Part shown: one piece after another, positions 35,533 through 49,100 of the stretch
Layout: each line of letters opens with the position of its first letter
How positions within the stretch are numbered: position 1 is the stretch's first letter
Origin: Rhododendron vialii
Lineage: Eukaryota; Streptophyta; Magnoliopsida; Ericales; Ericaceae
NCBI RefSeq assembly: GCF_030253575.1
Contig: NC_080568.1
Location: 4,625,501-4,689,500, forward strand
DNA: 64,000 nt
Reading direction: 5' to 3'
The notes under the pieces: model-generated
Database searches by the model: none
Told to the model about the DNA's origin: nothing
The model's input: the letters and a program-made list of their open reading frames with translations, nothing else
Position numbers and translations under genes: made by a program

Positions 35533-36025
35533 TATTCTTAAAAGTACAGCCACAATTCTACTACTCTAGCTCCTAACTTTTCAAACACGAGTCAGGCTAA
35601 GTGCACAATTTCAAAATACAACTCCAGACACGATTATGTATCTATATATCAAACAACGATTATGTGTTGAAGAGATTGAGAGCGTTGTAGTGCACCCCTG
35701 CACTACTCGGTATAGCGCGGTTGATTTGGCAGTTTATTTAAGCAATGGACGACTCGAATTTTTGTCCAAATAATGAACGATTCAAATTTGTAGGAATTCA
35801 AATTAAATTTGAACCATCCGTATCAAGATGGATGGTTGGATCGTCCCCACAACATACCCCACAAAAAGGCATAAACGACCAACAGGCAACAACTGTATAA
35901 CCCTTTGGATCTCGGAGCCCCGGTTCCCTTAATACGGAGCCTGTCCATTTCCCTAACACTCCACGCACGTATATCACCGAACGCTTCTCATTCCTTTCAG
36001 ATCGAAATCGTGAAAAAAAAAAAAA
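35533..36025 (+). promoter_or_regulatory. Upstream region and leader of eIF4B
   Basis: The interval between the Helitron end and the eIF4B ATG should hold the promoter and leader. A TATA-like tgtataac lies near 35892, and the leader ends in a run of A just before the ATG. A partial inverted pair, tttgtaggaattcaaatt / aatttgaaccatcc, lies near 35785-35825. Confidence 0.35.
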
Positions 36026-39000
36026 ATGTCGAAAACCTGGGGACCAATCGGCGCATGGGCCGCCGAGGCCGAGCGCGAGGAGGCCGAGGAGAAGGCCCAG
36101 GCCGCCGCCGCCGCCGCCGCAGGCGCCGGCAACTTTCCCAGCCTGAAAGAGGCTTCCTCCACCAAACAGAAGAAGAAAAAGATGACCTTGCAGGAGTTCA
36201 ACATGCAGCAGCAGCAGGTCCCCCCGCCCAGCAGGGGCCTGACCCCGGATGAGATGTTCCGCCTCCCCACGGGGCCCACGCAGCGGGCCCCGGGCGAGGA
36301 GTCGTCGTTCGGGCGGCTCGGCGGGGGGTTTTCTAATTACGGCCGCCGCGATCGGGATGAGGATCGTGGTGGCGGCGGCGGCGGTCGTAGATCGTACGGG
36401 GGATTTGATGACGATCGTAGGGGGGGTGGGCCGCCCTCTAGGGTTTCGGATTTCGATCAGCCGTCTAGGGCTGACGAGGCCGATAACTGGGCAATGGGAA
36501 AGAAATCTTCTTTCCCATTGCCCTCGTCTGATTCGGGGCGCTCGAATCGGTATGGTGCCCTAGGTGGCGGTGGTGGCGGTGCTGGTGGTATGGGCATGTC
36601 TAGGGCTGATGAGGTTGACAATTGGGGAGCGGGGAAAAAGCCAATGGTACCAGTTAGGTCATCTACATTCGGGTCGAATTTTCGTGATTCTAGGCCAGAG
36701 CCGGATAGGTGGTCTAGAGGGGTTGGATTTGGGGAGGGAGAGAGGGAGCAGCCGTTGGAAAGGCGGAGATTGGTGTTGGATCCGCCGCGAGGAGAGGGTT
36801 TAGGAGGAGGTGGGGTGGTTGAGCCGGTGGTGAAGACTAGTAGTAATAAGCCGAACCCATTTGGGACAGCAAGGCCTAGAGAGGAGGTGCTGGCTGAAAA
36901 GGGTTTGGATTGGAAGAAAGTGGATTTGGAGATTGAGGCGAAGAGAAGTAGTAGTAGTAGGCCGACGAGTGAGCATTCTAGTAGGCCTTCGAGTGCACAG
37001 TCGAGCCGGTCTGAAGGGTTAGGGTTGCAGGGGACAGAAGGAGGAGGGGGTGTGAAGCAGCCGAGGCCGAAGGTGAATCCTTTCGGGGATGCTAAGCCTA
37101 GGGAAGTCTTGCTTCAAGAGAAAGGTATGGATTGGAGGAAGATTGATTTGGATTTGGAGCATCGCCGGGTTGACAGGTTTGTTTTGTTTACTTCCTTGCC
37201 TTCGTTTGGTTACCAGTTACAATATAGCAGCAGCATTTCTGTTTCAGTGAACAATCTAAGATTTATGTTGTTGAAGCTATTTAGGGTTTAATCTCTTTAT
37301 GTTGAGGCGTATAGCCTTTTACTATCGGTTCTTGTAACATGCTGTAATACTTACTACCCATATAAGCTATTGATGTCTGTCTGTTTGCACCCTTTCAGTT
37401 ATTATATTATGCTCATATTTTTGTAACAAATCTACTTGTTTTTGGGAAGGTTGAGTTAATAATTAATGCCAGAATTATGATGTCTTATATTATTTGTGGG
37501 TATATTAGGAAACAATGACTAATCATAAAGATGTGCTATACATCTCTACGTAGAAGCTGTTTTAGGTATTCATACCTACTTGTTATTAATTTGCACTTCC
37601 TGTGTACTTGCACTTTGGATTCTTGACTATAGAACTGTTCAAGAATTCCTTTTAGAAAGGACTTGGGATTTTGTTTCTGCCCCCTTACACAGCTCTTTAT
37701 GGAATGATGATTAAGATGGCTCATTTGTTGTGTTTGTCCTTAATTAACTTCGGCACATATCTGTAGCAGCAACAATACTCAAATCCAATGCAAGGTTGTT
37801 ATTGTCATTTAGGTTCGGGGACTGAGAACTGTCTCAGTGACGGCATGCAAAAAAGAATTAATTGTATTAAAGATTGTACAGAGTTCCAAACCCTGATCCC
37901 ACATTTTCATCATTCATTCTTTATTTCTTATACATTAGACTTCTCTTTATGGATACAAAATCTCCCAGGTTCATAAACTATTGTCGCTTAAAATAAAGGT
38001 TGTTGAAAATAAGGTTGTTGCTACTACCCTATTTCTCATTTGCTAGTTTGACAAAATACAGTGTGCAAAAACGACTCTCGCCATTAAAAAGGCAGTATCC
38101 AATGGGTGCAATGCAAATGAAATGGTGTGACACGAAGGAAACCAGCGTTTGTGATAATAAACGATTCTTGATGATTACAAAGGTCCTTCCTCTTGTTGAT
38201 ATGATATACTGCATAAGCCAAATTGTGTATGTTGCCAACCAATTCGCGTGTTGCCTTTTTTGGCGTAATGTAGGTATTTGTTCATTAGCTTCTGCTGATA
38301 AGGTTTTTCGACAGTGGTGTAATTTACGCTTATGAAGTGCTTCTTGATCTAGTTAGGGAAATTTATGTTGTTGAAACTACTTGGAGCTACATTATCTCGG
38401 AAAACTTTTCGGGTGTTGGCAGATGATTAATTCTATCATTATGTTGATGGGATGAGATCTCCTGATAAGGGAAAGGGGGAGATAAATGACTGAGAGTTGG
38501 AAAGTTTTGTGGATTTAGAAAAGGCATGGGCCAGGTGACAGCTTTTGAATATCAACAAATGTGCCACTTGTATGTAAATATATCAAAAGTTGGACCATTA
38601 GTTTCATTTGGGCATGGGGTAATAAGTGGTTTTAGCGTGAGATTCTTGCCAATTGACTTCATTTATTTCATTTTACGCTCGTATATGTAAATTGATGCTT
38701 TGTTTCTGCTAAAAACACATAGAAAGTTTAGGTGAAGTATTTAATTTCTCAAACTACCTTACCCCATTTGGTTCCTTTAGAGGTTTTGCTTGTGATGACC
38801 ACCCGGTGAATAAGGTCTTTAATGTCACCTGATTTGCGACGGCCTCTCTTCTTTCTTTCTTTCTTTCGTTCTTTCTTCGTTTACAGCTAGGTAAAGCCTT
38901 ATGTTTTGCACCATTGACTTTCATTACTCTGACCCAGGACTCACAACCTACCTTAAGCTTCTCCATTCTGATTGTTGCTGTACTTTTCTCAGTGGTGCTG

Positions 39001-41910
39001 ATGACATGTCCTTAATATTTCTTTCTCTTCACAGAGAATCCTTTCTGAAATACCGTGGAGGCAAGCTTCTCTAAGTTTTTTTTAAGCCCACAAGGCTCGA
39101 ATTAAGCACTGATTGTTAACTTAGATGCCCTACCAAGTGTCATCTTGTTGCATCCATGGTTGTGCACATTGTCTGACTAATGTGTTCACCATTCTTCTCT
39201 GAGTTTGCCATTTAAGTTAGTTATTTGTTGAAGCTCAGTAGCTAAGCTAGACAACAGACACAGTTAACGTATTGTTTCAGGCCTGAGACAGGCTAAGAAG
39301 AATTTGAACTAAGAGATAAACTAATAGTAACACACTCCTATGCATACATTCACAGTTGAACCATATATTTTGGGAAGGGGTTATATGTGGGTTTAGCATG
39401 AAATTCTGACCCATTGGCTCTGATGAATCCATTTGCAGTTGTACCTGTGCTTTTCTCTCTGCAAAATGGAATTTGTATTCTGACATAATTATTTTCTCAG
39501 ACTGTCTTACCCCTGGTTGTTTCCTTTAAAAGTCTTAGTGGTGATGACCATCATGTCAATAAGGTCTTTGACATTGGAATGTGCTTTGCAAAAGTTCCCC
39601 CCCCCTTCCCCGGAGAGCCTTATGTTTTGCACGACCAATATTTATTGCTGTCTGTATCGCTAGGACTATTTAGCCTCTACATACAATGTTTGTTAGCGAA
39701 TTCTCTCCGAATGCTGGCAAGTTTTTTTATCCCCTGAGGCTAATTTTGAAGGGCACTAAATAATTGCTGTTTGTTAGATGCATTCTGAATTGTCATCTCG
39801 TTGCGTTCATGGTTGTGCGTACTGTCTGACATATTTGTTTTCCACTGCTATATGGGTTTGCTGTGTGAGTTAGTTCTCCCACTATTAAAACATTTTTCTT
39901 GATCTCTAAATGAGGGAAATCGTTTCAGGCCTGAGACAGAGGCTGAGAAGAACTTGAAAGAAGAAATAGACCATCTAAAGGAACTCGAATCTTCTTCACA
40001 TGCAAACAGTGAACCCCTGGAAGGGTCTGGTGAGGACCAGACTACTTTGCATGATCAAATAATTAGTAGACAAAGGGATTTGGAGCTGCTGATCAGGGAA
40101 TTGGATGACAAAGTCCGCTTTGGTCAGAAAGCCATTGAGAGGCCGGGTTCTGGAGCAGGCAGGGTTTCTAGCTTTCATGAGAGGCCCCCTCCTCAGTCAT
40201 TTCAAGAGCCCAGAAATGTGGAGTTTATGGACAGGCCTCGATCACGTGGCACGGGAGATATGTGGTCAAGGCAAGGTGATGATAGAAGATCTTTTCAAGG
40301 TGGCAGGGAAGGTGGATTCCTAAGCAGTAGGGACATGGACAGGTATGTAATGCAACCAATAGCTCTTTCTTATCTCTGCTTTTTGTTCCTCTTGCAGTTT
40401 TTTCAAGGAAGTATGAGTTTTCTCTACCAAAATCCCGATTCATGAGTTTCCTTCAAGATCTGATGCCCTGGTTATTGAACTTGTATATAGGTTAGGTTTC
40501 CACTGCACGATTTCGTGAGAATCACCATTTGTTCCAAAAAGCTTAGGTTGTTAGGAAATGGGCCGAACAATGTATACCCAGCTTTCCAACACTTTCCCTC
40601 ATGTGAAACCCTGCCTGGCACGTGGGAATGGAAACATCCAAACATAGAATGTAATAGGAAATTAAGGAAGCAGGGAGACTTATTGGGATTAACATTTTTG
40701 TATGCAAATCCGAATGTGTTTTATTCAAGCCTTTCCAGCATGCATAATATGTAGTGCACATGACATTTGGTGAACAGTAATGTCTTGTTTTTCATGTCAA
40801 ACGGTGGGAGAATTACATTCAAAGAGATACGATAGTAGCTGCATCAAACAAAGAAATTTTAACTAGCAACGAAAGACTCCTATACAGGAGAACTAATAAT
40901 CAATTCTTACCTTCGGCATGACTTGACACTCTGAGCTCTTGGTAGTGGGTTTACAAATGTTAGCAACTAGACTAGCCCTAGTTTGTTTAGTAAAACAGCA
41001 ATCTTGCATGTATGGTACATTGATTTAATATGCAGGAATGGAACAGAGCCAATCTTCCATCCACGCATTGAGAAGAATGTAAAGATACTGCTGTGTTGAT
41101 TGACTCCATTTTATAAATATCTTATACATATCCAAAAGGATCGTTGTTCGTTACAATTGCAAAAATTCAAAATGGTACACTTTGAATATGCTGATCAATT
41201 TTGGAGATAAAAAGTGTATAAATGCTTCTGCCAATTCTTTTACTACAAAAATTGACAAAATGTGGTATTAGTTCTTCACATTACTTTATTTGTACTACAA
41301 AACAGGTATAGGGGGGCCACTATTTCAGTGGTATTCTGAGAGCAATCACTTTGTGCATATTGTCAAAGGTTAGGTCTATTTCCAATCTTCCCCCGCCCAT
41401 ACTCCCAATGATTGGGGACTACATGGGTTCTGTTGTTGTTGTTGTGTACTTTACTTTATTTGCGTTGTTTAGAATAAGGACAGTGCAAAGTAACATTTGA
41501 GACGTAGTGCATGAATGGTGCTATTCAATAGCAGTATCATACGTACAATTACGTGTACAGTTGTTAAACATGACTATCCATCATTCTTGCCTGTGTAATG
41601 TTCTGTTTTTCTGAAAGTTCCAACCTCGCGTTTCTGCCATTGTCTGTCTACCAAATGGGTTTGGCTCGTGAATCCTTTTGTGCCAGTATCTCTGGTTAGG
41701 CAATTAATTAGTCCTAATGCTTGAAAACAAAATTGACACATTCCTTAGGCATTATACAAGAAGCAGCAGCAATAGCAGTAACTGTCCCCGCTGTTACTAC
41801 GCAACTGAGAATGATACGATTAGTTCTTTGTATGCACTTGTCACAAAATATTGCTAATGTCTGAATTTTTGTTTTTTGGCAGGCCAGGGTCAAGGGATAG
41901 AAGATGGTGA
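36026..41910 (+). CDS. EIF4B: Eukaryotic translation initiation factor 4B, plant type
   Basis: Three exons, 36026-37176, 39929-40342 and 41883-41910, join in frame at cag|gtttgt, tttcag|gcc, cag|gtatgt and ggcag|gcc to give 530 residues, the usual size for plant eIF4B. It helps eIF4A and the eIF4F complex unwind leaders and recruit the 40S subunit. The N-terminus MSKTWGPIGAWAAEAER, an Ala run and KKKKMTLQEF are diagnostic. A Gly/Arg/Asp-rich region follows with two plant-specific DNW..GKK motifs (ADNWAMGKK, VDNWGAGKK). Then come two repeats of the type KPNPFGTARPREEVLAEKGLDW (here split across KVNPFGDAKPREVLLQEKG). Exon 2 is an acidic coiled-coil-like helix (EAEKNLKEEIDHLKELE) followed by an Arg-rich tail. 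The last exon adds only PGSRDRRW. The start is the first ATG and matches the family. Intron 1 contains a decayed duplicate of the exon 2 acceptor region. Family identity is very secure; the tiny last exon is inferred. Confidence 0.94.
38560..39985 (+). repeat. Tandem duplication in eIF4B intron 1 including a decayed exon start
   Basis: Two diverged direct copies, about 38560-39330 and 39340-39985, share many ordered phrases: tgatgacca, ataaggtctttra, gccttatgttttgca, catctygttg, catggttgtgc and tgtctga. Each ends in tttcaggcctgagaca. The downstream copy is the real intron end and start of exon 2. The upstream copy contains a degraded version (39276-39320) that no longer keeps the reading frame. 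Confidence 0.8.
41300..41450 (+). repeat. Non-LTR retroelement tail-like sequence in eIF4B intron 2
   Basis: The phrase cccaatgattggggactaca followed by ggttctgttgttgttgttgtg resembles the 3' end with (TTG)n tail of RTE-type LINEs or of the SINEs that share it. No coding part is attached. Confidence 0.4.
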
Positions 41911-42485
41911 GCCTTCAGTTTGGCTGTGGATTCATTGAGTTCTCCCTTCTACTTTTGGCAATTAGAAGAAATAATATTTCTTTACCTTTTTAGTTTATTT
42001 CTCTTAATTTTGCTCTGAGGAATGGGGCCAGGATTTATTTGACTATTGCCACCGGGAACTCTTGCGCTGATTGATTGTTACAACTCTAAGCTTTGTAAAA
42101 TTGCATTTTTTCGACTCTTCTCTAAAATATGTATGAAGGTACGGTATTGAACCGTTATGTGTTGTCCTTAAGACTCCTAATTGTGATATACATTCTTGGC
42201 GTTGCGGTTTTGCAGTCTCTCTCTCTAAATTGCTGATGTTTAACGTGTTATCAATCTGCTCATGAGAATTAGAAGCTTTTATTCTCATTGGGAAAAATAA
42301 CTGCAGCGGAACCCATGAATTCTGAATTCGCTCCTGTGGCAACCTCATTCCTTCCATCCAGTGAATGAATCCTTGGGATTGAGACCGTAATTCTCAATTT
42401 TATTTGGTCACTTGCGTCATGTTTTAATCGAATTTGAGTGAAACTTCGTTTAAAAGCTCAGTCTGCTATGGACTGTGGAGCATAT

Positions 42486-42535
<50 letters not shown>

Positions 42536-43143
42536 CAGAGGTTAATTCTTCATTCCCAAAGGCCATGTTTACTCAAATTTGAGTTGATGTAGGGAGGAAA
42601 TACATGTTAACCGTGTTTTATGTTAACCATGTTTTATCAATTGAGACCATTTCCAGTTCGCTCTATGTCGAGGGCAGATACAAATGACGGGAGTGTTAGG
42701 AAAACAATATCCCACAAAAGAGTCCGGGTTACATCACGTACATATGTCCGATGCGCATGATCCTGTAAATGTAATATGCAGTCACATACATTTATCCGGT
42801 GCACGTTTCGTACTACTCCGGGCACAGCACAAATCTTCTCCAGGTCTGTGTCCGGAAATAGTAGTATTATTTTTTCAACAGATTTGAGCCATGTTCAATA
42901 CTTCAATGTAATTTACCAAAAGAAAACAAGCTTAACCAACGAGTTCCGTTATTTTCTGTGCTTTGAGAACTAAATGAGCAACCATTATTGCCATTAATTA
43001 GAAACTAATACGCTCTCCAAAATTTTCTTCCATTCACAAATTTTACCTCTTCTAAAATTCATTTGACTTGTATGACGAAAATGACCTCTGTGGATTCTAG
43101 TACGCTAAAGAGATGGAAGGGCCCTTGGGGGAAAAGAAAGAGG
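41911..43143. other. eIF4B 3' flank and GDSL promoter region
   Basis: Apart from a TC microsatellite, no bounded element or gene was recognised. The region should contain the 3' UTR of eIF4B and the promoter of the downstream GDSL gene. Confidence 0.4.
42488..42532. repeat. (TC)n microsatellite
   Basis: About 22 uninterrupted TC units between eIF4B and the GDSL gene. Confidence 0.95.
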
Positions 43144-46100
43144 ATGGAAACAGTGGCTATTGGACTTGTTTTGGTTTTTGGTTTCTCTGTTATCAGGGCC
43201 ACGAGGAGGCAGGGGAAGAAACATAGTCTTGGTCACTCAGGCAGTTGTCATTTTGCAGCAGTTTTCAATTTCGGGGACTCGAATTCCGACACCGGAGGCA
43301 TGTCGGCCGCGATGGCCGGCCTCCCGCCTCCGTACGGGCAGACCTTCTTCGGTAAACCTTCCGGCCGGTTTTCCGATGGGCGGTTGATTATCGATTTTCT
43401 AGGTAAGAGAAATGCTACTAATTGTTATAGAATTTCTACACAAGACCTCTCACTAGAACATCCCTTTTGCTAGAACACGTAACAGTGACATCCTTGTAAC
43501 TTAAAACATCCCTTTTTTTTCCGTTGCCCATAACCCATGGATGAAGAACTCTTCAGTCGTGGCCTACTGTGGTCACACAATGGTGGAGCAAGTGCTCCTA
43601 CCCCATTCAATAAACAGCCCATAGCGGCAGTAGGTGGGGGCCCATTGAAGGACAAACGCATAATAATAAACGGGCTGTCCCCAAACCTGGTACCCATTAT
43701 GATGGGAGGATGCTGCAACCAATGCAAAGATCAAAACCAGTTTGAACCGCCTGATTCAAAGAAGGTAATAAGGCAGGCTCAGGATATAGTAGAATAGCAA
43801 CATAGGAGACAACTGCAGCAAGAGGATGGCATCAAACATAGAGAAAGCAGCAGGGCAATCCAAAGCAAGCAGTAATCAACAAGACACAAGAGTAACAGAC
43901 ACACAAGACACCAGAAACTAGCCTATGACCCAAACCCAAAACCTGGAAGACCACCAGAGAACATGAAGCCCAGAATAAGACTAAAAGACCACCCCAAACC
44001 AGACCATAACTGCATTAACAGAAGGCATAATTGTTCATTAAACCAGTCGAAAACAGGAACGGAAAGTGAGAATTGGACCGAGTAAGTAAACGTTTGGTTA
44101 GTTTAAGGAACAGACCCGATCATTCGTTATTACCTGGACAAGCGTGGGGTTGTAGTCGACTAGTCGGAGATGTTGAGCGGGGAGGGGGAGATCTCATCGT
44201 CATTAAGAAACCCCCCTAACAGATTGAGAGAGACATTGAAGAATGAAATGAGAAAATTAATTATATATAAAAAAAAAACCCTAGGTCAATCGTGCTTGAT
44301 GACTCATTTCCTGGAGAATTGACCTATGACTATATTTGTATGCTATGGAAACCTCTTTGCTGACCTCGTAAACTAGGAGTGTCTAATCTAATCGTTTGAA
44401 ACAATTCAAGAATGTATATAGAGAAAACAACTTTTGGACTTATCTTATTCAGGTGTTTGGTTTAATTCAAGAATGTTGCATGGGAAACAACTTCTGGGAA
44501 ATCGATTAGAATCGGTCCTTTAATAATGTGAAGTAGAATGTGAGATTACTAGAATCGGATTTCTACTTAGTTTACAAACATGTGATCTAGCTTCACAAAG
44601 TCATAAGGAACCGTCACCCAATGCAGATTTTTCATCAAGATTGCTGCCATCCAAATTGGGTCTATTGCTAGTGGTAAGTGAGCGGTGAGATTAATTCCCA
44701 TATTAGTCAATGTGCTCGTAAGTTGGCCTGGACGCCTGAGTTGTAAATTTTTTTTATTGAATTGCACCTTCCATTTAATGTTCTTGCTTCCATTTTACTG
44801 TTTAAGTGGTCATATCCTTAGTTGCAGTAGTCCACAACAAAGGAAACTGAAATTATGGAGAGCCAAACCATAAGCATCATCTCTCTCTTTCAATTTGTGC
44901 AGCTGAGAGGTTGGGACTGCCATACTTGAGTGCATACCTGGATTCAGTTGGATCAAATTTCAGCCATGGAGCAAATTTTGCTGCAAGTGGGTCAACCATA
45001 AAGCTAATTCCTGGCCTGAACCCCGTGCATCTCCATATACAGCTTTCTCAGTTCGAACAGTTCAAGTCTCGCTCCATCGATTTGTACAACCAAGGTCAGA
45101 ACAAGTAATTCACTCCATTTCTTCTCTGGCTAATGCTAGTAGTAACAAAAAAAAATTTCTTGGCTTTCTTGAATTAATTCTAGCTTGACCAAGTCCATAT
45201 TTGCATCGATTTGAGGGGGCTGTCCATCCGTAAGATCCATAACAATGACTCGAACTGTTCATTTGTAAGCCCTTTGTGGAGATCCTTCATAACAAGGGGA
45301 TCATAATTTTCTTTTTCCGATCAAAAGATGCAGGAGGGGACAACCAGCTGTGGCAATATCTCTTTGAGCGTGACTATAGGGACTCCAAACTTGTAGACCC
45401 ATGAGGAACCTATCACTGGTAGATTTTTTACTGTCACACCGAGAGCTAGAGGCTCACAATCCGGTTACACCTCGAACTTGCCACCTCCTGAAAACAAATT
45501 CTGTGGGAGTGAGCTATTTACCACTAGGCTACCGCCCGAGGGTTAACAAAGAATCATTACAGATTTACAGTGCGATCTCATTCTATTTTGCTTCGAAATA
45601 TTGTAGGATTAGTACAGTTTGAAATTAGGCTATCCACTGTTTTGTAGAAAATTATGATAAAATCACACCGGTTACGATAATAGTTATCGGATCACTTCAC
45701 ATTTTTAGATGAACTACATTAAAGAGTATGAAATAAACGGCTCAGATCGTAGGAACCGTGATGGGCTACTGGTGAATTTCATTTTCATAGTTTTTTTTTT
45801 TCATGGCATGATCATTGATCAGCTCAGAGTTCATGTGCCAAGATGAGGCTCCCAGCACCTGATGATTTCTCAAACGCCCTTTATACAATGGATACTGGAC
45901 AGAATGATCTTTTCCATGGATTAGCATCGGAGACAGAGGAGCAAGTGCAGTCTTCAATTCCTGGCATAATTGATGTGTTTGCCTTGGCCTTAGAGGTAAA
46001 CTCATCTTGCCAATTGCACTCTATTTTTTTTTGTCATACAGTATACATCGGCAGGGGTTAGCGGGGTGTTAGTATGTTAGTCAACAGGGGGTTCAGAGGC

Positions 46101-49100
46101 TATCCATAGCCTGGCCTGAACCCCAAACCTCCTTCCTGTGGGACTTGAACTCATGTCACCACTGGGGAGAGAAATAAGACAACCAACTTGACAAACTTGA
46201 TTTCTCAATTGCACTGCATTGATCACTAGGAATATAGTAACAAAATTCATGCGCTGCTCATATTTTCTTTACACTCTCATGAGTGCATAATTGTTCATGG
46301 ACCGGTCTGGTTCGATTCTAAGATAAACACGGAATCCAGCCCAACTCCTATGGTTCTATAGAAATAGAAACCAACCTGAACCGTAGAACATCACCGGTAC
46401 CAGACCACGAATATTAGTTTTGGTTCCGGGTTGGTTCTACAGTTTCGGTACATAATAACTGACCACTATATCTAGACTATATTGAAGTATAGCAAAAGCT
46501 GATTCTAGTCATAGAAGCAAAATCCAAAAACTCACCAGCACATTTAAACGTTTCAAATTCTTTGTTTCTCACAAATTAAAATAGAAATGCAACATTCATA
46601 TACATTGATTTCACGAGTTACAGTAATACAGTGAGAAAAAGTAATGACTAATTAAAGAGTATCCATACTGCTACCTGAATTCATGTATTTGAAATAATTC
46701 AGAAGGTTCAACGCGGTTCTTTAGCATAAATCCATAAACCAAAACCGTAACCAACAAGTTCATAACTTTTCGTAATCAGAACCAAACCGAACGGAACCGT
46801 CCTTCCAAAAAACCAGAATAAGATGTCTGATTTAGACCGATCTAGAGCGATTTATTGATTCCACTTTTTTCTCTGTTATTGTTCCAGAGACTATACCAAC
46901 AAGGAGCAAGGGCATTTTGGATACACAATACCGGCCCCATAGGCTGCTTGGCCTACTTTAAGGCGAACTGTCCACCAAAACCAGGCAATGCTGACAAAGT
47001 TGGCTGTGTCAAGTCTTACAATAAGGTGGCTCAAGAGTTCAACAAACAGCTCAAGGACAAGGTGTCCCAGATCAGGATTAGATTTCAAGATGCATCGTTG
47101 ATCTATGTTGATATCTACTCAGCCAAGTATTCTCTGATCAGCGAAGCAAATGCGCACGGTAAGTTCGTCTAGTTTCGTTCGGTTGTCTCAGTTGGCCAGT
47201 TTCTGCGACTTTTTATATCAGACCTCGTGAGTTCGAATCTCGAGAACTTGATGTTGTTGACTTAGTTAGGCCCGGTACGTAGCTTTAGGGGTTGTAAAAG
47301 CGCGGAGTTTGTGGTGGGCTTCTTCAAGCTTTTGTGTGGAAAAATTTGACGACTTTTAAAAAGGTGTTATTTATTTATTTTTTTTGGTGTCCATCGGCAA
47401 ATAAGTTTTATTCAAAGCTAATCAAAAGAAATGTCCAACGAAGCTTCCAACTGAGCCCAAATTGGGAAATTATCCAACCAGGTCGGCAGAAGATCCAGAG
47501 ATACGGCATGCTTGGCAACCAAATGAGCCACCCTATTACAACTACGAGGATTATAATGAAAAGAACAAGAACATAAATTACGAGCTAACTCTAAAATATC
47601 GAAAATAACCACTTCCAAATTGGCACTGATACGATTCATTCCTTGCAACATTCTGATAATCCTCTGAGCATCCCCTTCCAACATAAACTTGTTGCCGCGC
47701 ATTTCCTGAATTGCTTCCATCGCCCGACGAAAACCCAAAACTTCAGTCATCTCTGCCGAGTAAGCATAAGGAAATAGGCACAGCTTTCATTTTCAAAATT
47801 TCACCCCTCTCATTTCTTATTACTACTCCCACTGCTCCTTTACCAGTTTCCTTCACAAAAGCACCATCAATATTAACTTTAAGGAACCCTGGTGGTGGTT
47901 TTCTGCCATGAAAGTGTAGCCTCTGAATGATTATCCCCATGTCCAGCTTTCTCTTCCATAATAGCTTGCCCAAACTCCGTGAATTCCGCCACTGCCTTAG
48001 CGCAGATTCCTCTCTTCCGATTGCCTGGAACCCGAGAAAACTTTGTCATTCCTTCCCTTCCAAATATTCCAACAGATAAAGAGCAAAGAGTCCCAAACTA
48101 TCCCACTTTCCGCTTTCAACAGTAGCATTACCCATTCTTTTCCACATTTCTTCAAACTGAGTAGCAATCATAACTTCTGGTCTAAACCGAAAGGGTGATG
48201 ATAACCATACACGAACCACTTTTTCGCGTTGGCAGAGCATATGGGATACTGTCTCTGCTTCCAACCCACATAAAGGATACATTCTATCAAACAGGTATCG
48301 TGCGTCGGTAAAGAATTTCATTCACTGGAACAATATTATGTAAACACTTCCACGTAAAAACTCTAACCTTCATGGGTGCTTGAATTTTCCAGATCCTACG
48401 CCATTTATTCTCATCGTTACTTCCATCACTGGTTTGTCCTCCAACACCGCCATTTGTCCCTTGCCCGCAAGCCATTTCCTTCGCGATTACATAGGCAGTC
48501 TTAACTGAGAATTTTCCATGGTCCGTCCTTCTCCAAATTTTACCATCCTTCAAGCCCATAGAACTGAGGAGAATGTTCAAAATTTGAGTAGCATCTCGTT
48601 CCAGAAAAATCTCCCTAATTAGGGCTATGTTCCAACTCTTGGTATTCTTATCGATCAGGTCACTCACTCTTTCCCATGCACCTCCCATCGTTCGAATCAG
48701 GCGTCAAGACTTTGGGGTAGAGCGGGTCCATAAGCCATGGGTCTTCCCAAATGTTAAATACTTTCTCCATTAGCCACTCGCCACTGCCATCCTCTTTTGA
48801 TTATCTCCCTGCTTGCCAAAATACTTTGCCACGCCCAAGATGAAGTTCGTTTGGGTTGTGCCTCCAAAAACGATGCGTTAGGAAAATACTTCGTTTTAAA
48901 GACCTGGTATAGCAAAGAATCATCACCTGTAAACAACCTCCAACCCTGCTTTGCAAGCATATATAGCTAGATTGAAGGCTTCTAAGTCTCTGAATCCAAG
49001 CCCACCTTTTCCTTTAACCTCCGTTAGTCTCCCCCAGTTTAACGGGTCCCCTTGCCTAAGTCCTCTAGTTGGTTTAAAAAGGTGTTCAAGCTAGTCTAAA

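Noticed and set aside
35905-36563. Arg-rich and Ala-rich frames overlapping eIF4B exon 1, both strands
   Set aside because: Composition shadows of the GC-rich Ala/Gly/Arg codons of eIF4B.
42637-42973. Overlapping short frames between eIF4B and the GDSL gene
   Set aside because: No domain and open on both strands by chance; no splice support.
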